From Marinitenerispora sediminis (GTDB taxonomy: Bacteria; Actinomycetota; Actinomycetes; Streptosporangiales; Streptosporangiaceae), in NCBI RefSeq assembly GCF_003336425.1, contig NZ_QEIO01000014.1, forward strand, positions 1 to 55,212: 55,212 nucleotides of DNA, written 5' to 3'. Made by a program: the position numbers and the translations under genes. Positions 49,110 through 55,212 of this stretch are shown here, in pieces (positions within the stretch are counted from its first letter, which is position 1; each line of letters starts with the position of its first letter). The notes beneath the pieces were generated by a model that made no database searches, was not told where the DNA came from, and saw only the letters and a program-made list of their open reading frames with translations.

Positions 49110-49483
49110 TCGGATTCGTGCTTGACGCCGGGGCGCTCATCGCACTGGAACGACGGCAGGACTTCATCATCGGGGTCATGGACGATGCGCATCGCAAAAA
49201 CCGCCCGCTGGTGATCCCGGCCGGGGTGTTCGCACAGGTCTGGCGTGGGACACCGCAGCAGGCCGCGATCAACTCGTTGCTCAAGCTGAAGACCACCGAG
49301 GTCGCCCCGCTCGACTACCAGGTGGGACGGCGGATCGGCCGAATCCTCCGCCATGCCGGGACGTCCGACGTCGTCGACGCCCACGTCAGCCTGATCGCCC
49401 GCGAAACCGGGTGGCCGGTGCTGACCTCTGACCCCGAGGACATCCGGAAACTCTATCCGGACGCGGTCATCAAGCAGGTCTGA
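49106..49483 (+). CDS. VapC-type PIN-domain ribonuclease toxin
   Basis: The 125-residue PIN protein is a probable Mg-dependent endoribonuclease inhibited by the upstream antitoxin. Acidic residues are Asp7 in FVLDAGALIALE, Asp in TSDVVDAHV and Asp in TSDPEDI. At the position where many VapCs have Glu (AEV), this one has Gln (VFAQVWRG), a feature I recall from one actinobacterial subgroup. The GTG start overlaps the antitoxin stop. A strong hairpin follows the gene. Confidence 0.88.
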   Translation: MIGFVLDAGALIALERRQDFIIGVMDDAHRKNRPLVIPAGVFAQVWRGTPQQAAINSLLKLKTTEVAPLDYQVGRRIGRILRHAGTSDVVDAHVSLIARETGWPVLTSDPEDIRKLYPDAVIKQV

Positions 49484-49494
49484 TCGCTCGAGCC

Positions 49495-49533
49495 GAGGCG
49501 TCCCTCCCCAGTGAAGGTGGGGAGGGACGCCTC
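49495..49533 (+). terminator. Hairpin terminator of vapBC
   Basis: A perfect 15-bp stem (GAGGCGTCCCTCCCC and its complement) with a 9-nt loop begins 11 bp after the toxin stop. Confidence 0.8.
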
Positions 49534-49577
49534 CTGCATTATCGCCGCCGGTGCTACCCCGTGGCGGCGGAGCGCGT

Positions 49578-49630
49578 AAAAAAATCGGGTCCGTTGCCCT
49601 TCCACCCTGAAGCGGAAGGGCAACGGACCC
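49578..49630 (-). terminator. Classical intrinsic terminator of rho
   Basis: A perfect 17-bp stem (GGGTCCGTTGCCCTTCC and its complement, 49587-49603 and 49614-49630) with a 10-nt loop is followed on the minus strand by GATTTTTTT. It is the only hairpin in this window that I found with a true U-tract, and it lies 16 bp after the rho stop. Confidence 0.9.
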
Positions 49631-49645
49631 CGATCACGACCTCGA

Positions 49646-51673
49646 TCAGCGGTCGTTCGGACCCACCGTCGTCTGCTGCACCTGGAGCAGGAACTCGGTG
49701 TTGCTCTTGCTCTCCTTCATCTTGTCCAGCAGCAGCTCCAGCGCCTGCTGGGTGTCGAGGGCGTGCAGCACGCGGCGGAGCTTCCAGATGATGCTCAGCT
49801 CCTCGCCGGACATCAGGATCTCCTCCTTCCGCGTGCTGGAGGCCACGACGTCGACCGCCGGGAAGATGCGCTTGTCGGCGAGCTGGCGGTTGAGCTTGAG
49901 CTCCATGTTGCCGGTGCCCTTGAACTCCTCGAAGATGACCTCGTCCATCCGGGAGCCGGTCTCGACCAGCGCGGTGGCCAGTATCGTCAGGGAGCCGCCG
50001 TTCTCGATGTTGCGCGCCGCGCCGAAGAACCGCTTCGGCGGGTACAGCGCGGTGGAGTCGACACCACCGGACAGGATGCGCCCGCTCGCCGGAGCGGAGA
50101 GGTTGTAGGCGCGGCCGAGCCGGGTGATGGAGTCGAGCAGCACCACGACGTCCAGGCCCATCTCCACCAGCCGCTTGGCCCGCTCGATGGCGAGCTCCGC
50201 GACCGTGGTGTGGTCCTCGGCCGGACGGTCGAAGGTCGAGTGGATCACCTCGCCCTTGACCGTGCGCTGCATGTCGGTGACCTCTTCCGGCCGCTCGTCG
50301 ACGAGGACGACCATGAGGTGGCACTCGGGGTTGTTCTCGGTGATCGCGTTGGCGATGGACTGCAGCACCATGGTCTTGCCCGCCTTGGGCGGCGAGACGA
50401 TGAGGCCGCGCTGGCCCTTGCCGATGGGCGCGATCAGGTCGATGATCCGGGTGGTCAGGATGTTCGGCTCGCTCTCCAGCCGCAGCCGCTCCTGCGGGTA
50501 CAGCGGGACGAGCTTGGAGAACTCCGGACGGTGGCGGGCCTGCTCGGGGGCCATCCCGTTGATGGTGTCGAGCCGGACGAGCGCGTTGAACTTCTCCCGG
50601 CGCTCGCCCTCGCGGGGCTGGCGGACCGCGCCGGTGATGGCGTCGCCCTTGCGGAGGCCGTTCTTGCGGACCTGGGCCAGCGACACGTACACGTCGTTCG
50701 CGCCGGGCAGGTAGCCGGTGGTGCGCACGAAGGCGTAGTTGTCGAGGATGTCCAGGATGCCGGCCACCGGCAGGAGGACGTCGTCGTCGTTGATCACCGG
50801 CTCGGTGTCCTGCCGGTCGCGTCCGCCGCGGCGGTCCCGGCGGTCGCGCCGCCGGCCGCGCCGGCGGCCGCCGCCGAAGTCGTCGTCGTCGTCCTGCTGC
50901 TTGTTCCGGCCCTGGCCGCCGCCCTGCTGGTGGCCGCTCTGCGGCTGCTGGTCGGCGCCGGAGCCGTCGTCGCGGTTGGTGCGGCGCTCGTCGCGGTTGC
51001 GGCGGTTGCGCTGGCGCTCCCGCCCGCCCTGGCCGTTCTGGCCGGACTCGGCGCCGCTGGTCTGCGAAGTGTTGGATGTCTTGGTCACGCTGCTCGCGGA
51101 GGTAGAGGAATCGGTGCCGTCGGACGGCGCCTGCTGGTCGCCGGGCTCGTCCCCACGCTTGCGGGACGACCGACGGCCCCGGGTGGGCTTCTCAGAGCGC
51201 TCGGCCTGGTCCGCCGCCCCCTCGCTCGGCGCGCTGGGGGCCTCGGTGGCCACCCCGGCCTCGCCCGTAGTCGCGTTCCGCACGGCCTCGCCGTTCTTCG
51301 CGGAGACCTTCCTGACGGAACGCCGGCTCGAGGACGAACCGTCGGTGGCGTCGACCTTACCGGCTGCGCCGGCGGCATCGGCGGACTTCGCCGATTTCGC
51401 GGCCTGCGGCGCGTCGACCGGGCCGCCCTTGGCCTCGATGGCCGTGATGATGTCGTTCTTGCGCATGCGCCCCGTACCCGTGATACCGAGACTCGACGCC
51501 AGACGCTGAAGCTCGGTCAGCTTCAGGGCGGCCAGGCCGGTACCGCCGGAACGGCTCCGGGACCGCGCGGGCGCGCTCTTGCCGGGGGGCGCGGCGTCGC
51601 CGGCCTCACCGGACACGGTCGTGTTCTGCGTGCTGACCGCCGCGTCCGTGTGGAGTTCGGTCGTGTCGCTCAC
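49646..51673 (-). CDS. rho: Transcription termination factor Rho
   Basis: The 675-residue Rho hexamer subunit dissociates RNA polymerase from transcripts. The N-terminal Rho_N helix bundle (about 45-85, LAALKLTELQRLASSLGITGTGRMRKNDIITAIEA) is followed by a roughly 200-residue low-complexity insertion rich in Ser, Arg, Gly, Asp and Gln (runs such as DDDDDFGGGRRRGRRR). This insertion is typical of high-GC Gram-positives and adds RNA binding. Then come the RNA-binding cold-shock domain and the ATPase with P-loop PPKAGKTM. The GTG start at 51673 has AAGGA 6 nt upstream. Confidence 0.97.
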   Translation of the reverse strand: MSDTTELHTDAAVSTQNTTVSGEAGDAAPPGKSAPARSRSRSGGTGLAALKLTELQRLASSLGITGTGRMRKNDIITAIEAKGGPVDAPQAAKSAKSADAAGAAGKVDATDGSSSSRRSVRKVSAKNGEAVRNATTGEAGVATEAPSAPSEGAADQAERSEKPTRGRRSSRKRGDEPGDQQAPSDGTDSSTSASSVTKTSNTSQTSGAESGQNGQGGRERQRNRRNRDERRTNRDDGSGADQQPQSGHQQGGGQGRNKQQDDDDDFGGGRRRGRRRDRRDRRGGRDRQDTEPVINDDDVLLPVAGILDILDNYAFVRTTGYLPGANDVYVSLAQVRKNGLRKGDAITGAVRQPREGERREKFNALVRLDTINGMAPEQARHRPEFSKLVPLYPQERLRLESEPNILTTRIIDLIAPIGKGQRGLIVSPPKAGKTMVLQSIANAITENNPECHLMVVLVDERPEEVTDMQRTVKGEVIHSTFDRPAEDHTTVAELAIERAKRLVEMGLDVVVLLDSITRLGRAYNLSAPASGRILSGGVDSTALYPPKRFFGAARNIENGGSLTILATALVETGSRMDEVIFEEFKGTGNMELKLNRQLADKRIFPAVDVVASSTRKEEILMSGEELSIIWKLRRVLHALDTQQALELLLDKMKESKSNTEFLLQVQQTTVGPNDR

Positions 51674-52109
51674 TAAGGGTCCTTCCCAAGGAGCGGGCTG
51701 GGGCCGTCATCATGGCTGAACGGCCAGCCCGGTGGTGCGAACCGGCAGGGGCCGGGTCGGGCTTGCCCCACGTGGATGCCGGGAACCGTCGAACGAGCGG
51801 TTCCCTACCCAATCGCGGCGGGCTCTGGGTACAACCAGACGTCGGGGCGTTGGGCTCGCTGGTGCTGCCCGCGGATCATCCTGTCGTTCCTGTGTGCGGA
51901 ATGCGGGATTGAAGTGAAGTGGGCAGTGCCACGGGAGCGCCGTGAACTCGACACAGTGCCGACCGTGCACAGCGCGCGCGTGGAAGAGGCCACTTGTGCG
52001 GAAGGCGCGGAAGACACTGCGGCGGATGAGCACACGCCCCGCATTGGGGCATCTGGTGCCTCACCTAGCCTAACATCACCGGAGCCCACAGCTATTCCTC
52101 GACACAAGT
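51674..52109. other. 436-bp gap: probable long 5' leader of rho
   Basis: No gene is seen. A TAGGCT hexamer on the minus strand at 52072-52067 resembles the -10 boxes of other genes in this window and would give a rho leader of about 385 nt. The stretch near 51870-51960 and 52070-52150 is less GC-rich than the flanks. Long rho leaders are known elsewhere as sites of autoregulation. Confidence 0.4.
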
Positions 52110-53090
52110 CTATGAACGGGGAGAACTGATACATACCCCTGCCGGATCGATTCTTAAGGGGCGTATGTGCCAACCAGTACCCGCTCGCTCGCCAATTGAA
52201 TCCGCCGGCCCGGCACTGATTTGCGTGAGATCCGGCGCGGCGCCGCCCTCCGCGCCTGGTGAGCCGGTCTCCGGAGCCCGCCCGAGCACGAGCACGGTGG
52301 GTCCGGCGCCCGATATCACCGCGGGGACTCCGTCACGTTCGCGGAGCCGCCGGACCAGCTCGGCACTGGCCGGCATGGCGGCGGCGCGGTAGGACTCGTG
52401 CAGCCGGTCCTCCGTGGCCTCCAGCAGCAGCTCCGGGCGCGCGGTCACCGCCGCGACGAGCAGCGCGGCGCGGCCCGCGGTGAACGCGGCGTCGGCGTGC
52501 GGCACCGTCGGCGGCAGCAGGCCGCGGGCGCGCTCGGTCGACAGCCGCTGGTCGGGGACGCACGCCACCGGCCGCAGCAGCGGCGACGCCGCCATGGACA
52601 GCGCCCGCCAGCCGCCGGCGCCGCGCCAGGCGACGGTGAAGCCGCCGTAGACGCACGGGGCGACGTTGTCGGGGTGCCCCTCGATGTCGGCGGCCAGCTC
52701 GAAGACCCGGTCGCGGTCGCCGGCGGCCGGGTCGCCGCCGAGCAGCGCGGTGGCCGCGCTGACGCCGGCGACGATCGCGGAGGCCGACGAGCCGAGGCCG
52801 CGGCCGTGCGGGATGCGGTTGCGGCAGTGCAGGTCCAGGCCCGGCGGCCGCTCCCCCGCCGCCTCGAAGGCCGCGCGCGCGGCGCGGACGACGAGGTGGG
52901 AGGCGTCCGCCGGCAGTTCCCCGGCGCCCTCCCCCTCGACGCGGACCGTGACGCGGTCGTCGTCGCGGACCCGGACGGTCACCTCGTCGTGCAGCGCCAG
53001 GGCCAGCCCGAGCGCGTCGAAGCCGGGGCCGAGGTTCGCGCTGGTCGCGGGGGTGCGGACGTGCACCGCCGAACGGCGCGTCTGTGGCAT
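52110..53090 (-). CDS. thrB: Homoserine kinase
   Basis: ThrB phosphorylates homoserine in threonine synthesis. The 326-residue GHMP kinase has VRTPATSANLGPGFDALGLAL at the N-terminus, the ATP-binding motif RIPHGRGLGSSASAIVAG, and the C-terminal VPAVISGAGPTVLVLG. It lies 33 bp after thrC on the same strand and is probably co-transcribed with it. The C-terminal tail after the GHMP domain (about 275-326) is variable. Confidence 0.96.
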   Translation of the reverse strand: MPQTRRSAVHVRTPATSANLGPGFDALGLALALHDEVTVRVRDDDRVTVRVEGEGAGELPADASHLVVRAARAAFEAAGERPPGLDLHCRNRIPHGRGLGSSASAIVAGVSAATALLGGDPAAGDRDRVFELAADIEGHPDNVAPCVYGGFTVAWRGAGGWRALSMAASPLLRPVACVPDQRLSTERARGLLPPTVPHADAAFTAGRAALLVAAVTARPELLLEATEDRLHESYRAAAMPASAELVRRLRERDGVPAVISGAGPTVLVLGRAPETGSPGAEGGAAPDLTQISAGPADSIGERAGTGWHIRPLRIDPAGVCISSPRS

Positions 53091-53123
53091 GGAAGGGACT
53101 TTCGACGTCAGGCGGGCAGGGGG

Positions 53124-54188
53124 TCAGGCCAGGTTGAGCGCGGTGGCCGCGGCGTGCGCGTCGACCGGGACCGTGGTCGCCGAGGAGGCGCCGGCGAGGG
53201 CCCAGTCGGGGTCCTTCAGGCCGTTGCCGGTGACGGTGCACACCACGCGGCTGCCGCGCTCGACGTGCCCGGCCGCCACCGACTGGAGCAGGCCGGCGAC
53301 GCTGGCCGCCGAGGCGAGCTCCACGAACACGCCCTCCTCCGCCGCGAGCAGCCGGTAGGCCGCCAGGATCTGGCGGTCGGTGACGGCGTCGATCCGGCCG
53401 TCCGACTCGTCGCGGGCGCGCTCGGCCAGCTTCCAGGAGGCGGGGTTGCCGATCCGGATCGCGGTGGCGATGGTGCGGGGCTGGGCGACCGGCGCGCCGT
53501 TGGCGATCGGCGCCGCGCCGCTGGCCTGGAAGCCGAACATCCGCGGGGTGCGCGAGGCGACGCCGTCGGCGGCGTACTCCTGGTAGCCCATCCAGTACGC
53601 CGAGATGTTCCCGGCGTTGCCCACGGGCAGGCAGTGCACGTCGGGGGCGTCGCCGAGTGTGTCGACGATCTCGAAGGACGCGGTCTTCTGCCCCTGGAGC
53701 CGGTAGGGGTTGACCGAGTTGACCAGCGCGACGGGGTAGTCGACCGAGAGCTTGCGGGCGAGTTCCAGGCAGTCGTCGAAGTTGCCGTCCACCTGGAGCA
53801 GTCGGGCGCCGTGCACGAGCGCCTGCGCGAGCTTGCCCATGGCGATCTTGCCGCGCGGCACCAGGACCGCGCAGGTCATGCCGGCGCGCACGGCGTAGGC
53901 GGCCGCGCTCGCGCTGGTGTTGCCGGTGGAGGCGCAGATGACCGCCTTCGCGCCGTCCTCGGCGGCCTTCGTGATGGCCATGGTCATACCGCGGTCCTTG
54001 AAGGACCCGGTGGGGTTGAGGCCCTCGACCTTGAGGAGGACCTCGCAGCCGGTCAGCTGCGACACCCGGGGCGCCGGTACCAGCGGTGTCCCGCCCTCCA
54101 GCAGGGTGACGGCGGGAGTCGTGTCCGTGACGGGGAGCCGATCGCGGTACTCGTCGATCACTCCACGCCAGGAACGAGGCGTACGCAC
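53124..54188 (-). CDS. thrC: Threonine synthase
   Basis: ThrC converts O-phosphohomoserine to threonine with PLP. The 354-residue protein has the PLP lysine in [14 protein letters not shown] (about Lys64), the [13 protein letters not shown] loop and [14 protein letters not shown], all typical of the bacterial short form. The GTG at 54188 has GGAGGA 4-5 nt upstream and is preferred over a TTG at 54215. A TACACT hexamer at 54327-54322 could be the promoter, giving a leader of about 125 nt. The usual neighbour hom is not present upstream. Confidence 0.96.
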   Translation of the reverse strand: MRTPRSWRGVIDEYRDRLPVTDTTPAVTLLEGGTPLVPAPRVSQLTGCEVLLKVEGLNPTGSFKDRGMTMAITKAAEDGAKAVICASTGNTSASAAAYAVRAGMTCAVLVPRGKIAMGKLAQALVHGARLLQVDGNFDDCLELARKLSVDYPVALVNSVNPYRLQGQKTASFEIVDTLGDAPDVHCLPVGNAGNISAYWMGYQEYAADGVASRTPRMFGFQASGAAPIANGAPVAQPRTIATAIRIGNPASWKLAERARDESDGRIDAVTDRQILAAYRLLAAEEGVFVELASAASVAGLLQSVAAGHVERGSRVVCTVTGNGLKDPDWALAGASSATTVPVDAHAAATALNLA

Positions 54189-54379
54189 AGGGTCCTCCGA
54201 AAGGCGGTGTTCCAACTGCGGGGTCTGTCATGGGGACGGTTCCGGTGACCCGGGCGCTGAGGCGGGCAGGGAACTGCCGGCTGCCGGAAGCGACGATGAA
54301 GACCTGCGGATTCGCTGCCTCAGTGTACGACGGCCGGCGACCCGGTCGGATTCCGCGTCCCGCCGCGCCGCGGCGGAGG

Positions 54380-55212
54380 TCAGCGGGGATCCGCGCCGAG
54401 CAGCCGGCGGCAGACGCCGAGCAGCCGCTCACGCAGCGGCCGCGCGCGCTCGGCGAAGGCCCGCTGCGCGGCGACGTACTCGGCCTTGCCCGCCGCGGTC
54501 TCGACGCGGACCGGCGCATAGCCGTACCCGCTGAGATCGTAGGGAGAGGCGCGCATGTCGAGGACCCGCACGTCGCGGGCGAGTTCGAAGCAGTCGGCCA
54601 CGAGGTCGCCGGGCACAGCGGGTTCGAGCTTGTAGGCCCACTTGTACAGGTCCATGTTGGCGTGCAGGCAGCCGGGCTGCTCCAGTTCGGCCTGCCGGGA
54701 CCGCTCGGGGCGCAGCTGGTTGCGGGGCCGCGCGGCCGGGGTGAAGAACCGGTAGGCGTCGAAGTGCGAGCACCGGACGTGGTGGCTCTCGACCACGGCG
54801 TCGGTCCCCGCGGCCCCGAGCCGCAGCGGCAGCGACCCGTGCCGCACCTCCTCCGCGGGCAGCCGGTAGACCATCGCCCACTCGTGCAGGCCGAAGCAGC
54901 CGAAGTGCCCGGGGCGGCCGGCCGTCGCCGCGAGCAGCGCCGCGACGAACTCCACGGTGCGCCCGCGGTCGGCGAGGAAGGCCGGCACGTCGAGGGCGAC
55001 CCCGGTGGCCGGCCCGCCGCCGCGGTCCGGCACCGACACCGTGCGGTGCCAGCGCCAGCCCGCCCGCTCGGCGGCCTCGGGACCGAGCAGCACCGTGCCG
55101 GCGCCCGGGTGCCAGCGGCGCAGCCGGGCCGGGCGGTGGCTGTAGTACTCGAACAGGAAGTCCTCGACCGGGTGGCGGACGCCGCGCTCGCGGCGGCGCA
55201 GGTGCCCCTCGG
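54380..55212 (-). CDS. Conserved actinobacterial protein often labelled 3-methyladenine DNA glycosylase (5' end outside window)
   Basis: About 276 C-terminal residues are visible and the frame continues past the right edge. The segments HPVEDFLFEYYSHRPARLRRWHPG, HFGCFGLHEWAMVYR, SHHVRCSHFDAYRFFTPAARPRN and GCLHANMDLYKWAYKL match a conserved actinobacterial protein usually annotated as a 3-methyladenine glycosylase. I see no helix-hairpin-helix or AAG-fold signature that supports that name. The many His/Cys residues suggest a metal site. Function should be regarded as unknown. Confidence 0.75.
   Translation of the reverse strand, partial: EGHLRRRERGVRHPVEDFLFEYYSHRPARLRRWHPGAGTVLLGPEAAERAGWRWHRTVSVPDRGGGPATGVALDVPAFLADRGRTVEFVAALLAATAGRPGHFGCFGLHEWAMVYRLPAEEVRHGSLPLRLGAAGTDAVVESHHVRCSHFDAYRFFTPAARPRNQLRPERSRQAELEQPGCLHANMDLYKWAYKLEPAVPGDLVADCFELARDVRVLDMRASPYDLSGYGYAPVRVETAAGKAEYVAAQRAFAERARPLRERLLGVCRRLLGADPR

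Noticed and set aside
48823-49125. 100-aa ORF overlapping the antitoxin gene
   Set aside because: It is a different frame of the vapB sequence. Its composition (Arg/Ser/Trp-rich) is a shadow, and its ATG falls within the -10 box.

Overview
This window is a stretch of a high-GC actinobacterial chromosome. The features that show this are pervasive G/C third codon positions, many GTG starts, the RecB-like mismatch endonuclease NucS, class E sortase, DUF3039, DUF2550, a zinc-type ribosomal protein L31, Rho with a long Arg/Gly/Asp-rich N-terminal insertion, and a DivIVA/FilP/Scy-like coiled-coil protein. The gene order thrC-thrB-rho-rpmE-prfA-prmC-sua5-wecA-atp operon, continuing to nucS, a 3-hydroxyacyl-CoA dehydrogenase, the coiled-coil gene, epimerase, thiolase, meaB, marR, acyl-CoA mutase and thioredoxin, matches from memory the Streptomyces coelicolor SCO5355-SCO5420 neighbourhood. 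I would place it in Streptosporangiales/Nocardiopsaceae or a relative, but the sequence alone does not fix the genus. I saw no tRNA, rRNA, CRISPR array, insertion sequence or prophage.

Layout. 1-7.5 kb: edge-truncated secreted M43 metalloprotease, XPB-like helicase, class E sortase with a small membrane partner, DUF3039, YqgE, NAD-malic enzyme and a cytidylate-kinase-like protein. 7.7-14.1 kb: an acyl-CoA/B12 block with a thioredoxin-TPR protein, an isobutyryl-CoA-mutase-type large subunit, a MarR regulator, the G3E GTPase MeaB, thiolase and methylmalonyl-CoA epimerase. 14.5-18.1 kb: hendecad-repeat coiled-coil protein, then a DUF485/acetate symporter pair. 18.4-25.2 kb: hydrolase, small zinc-ribbon-like protein, 3-hydroxybutyryl-CoA dehydrogenase, flavin-dependent oxidoreductase, SCO5389-like protein, NucS and a secreted M28 aminopeptidase. 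25.3-29.1 kb: a malonate-type module with a fused carboxyltransferase, a MatC-like carrier and an FCD/GntR regulator, containing two near-identical promoter-operators. 29.4-31.0 kb: PduO-type cobalamin adenosyltransferase, thiamine-binding-like protein and DUF2550. 31.0-40.4 kb: the complete F1Fo ATP synthase operon (atpBEFHAGDC) with two AtpI/AtpZ-like genes and wecA. 40.4-41.7 kb: 1.28 kb with no convincing gene. 41.7-45.0 kb: sua5, a possible 40-aa basic protein, prmC, prfA and rpmE. 45.2-55.2 kb: serine hydrolase, lactate permease, a VapBC toxin-antitoxin pair, rho, thrB, thrC and an edge-truncated conserved protein.

The genes fit together around short-chain acyl-CoA chemistry (thiolase, dehydrogenase, B12 mutase, MeaB, epimerase, adenosyltransferase, carboxyltransferase, acetate/lactate/malonate-type transport) and energy conversion (ATP synthase, malic enzyme). 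Two regulatory themes stand out. At least nine genes have a TANNNT -10 hexamer only 6-8 nt before the start codon, which implies leaderless mRNAs. Two local regulators (FCD/GntR and MarR) each have a candidate palindromic operator on a neighbouring promoter.
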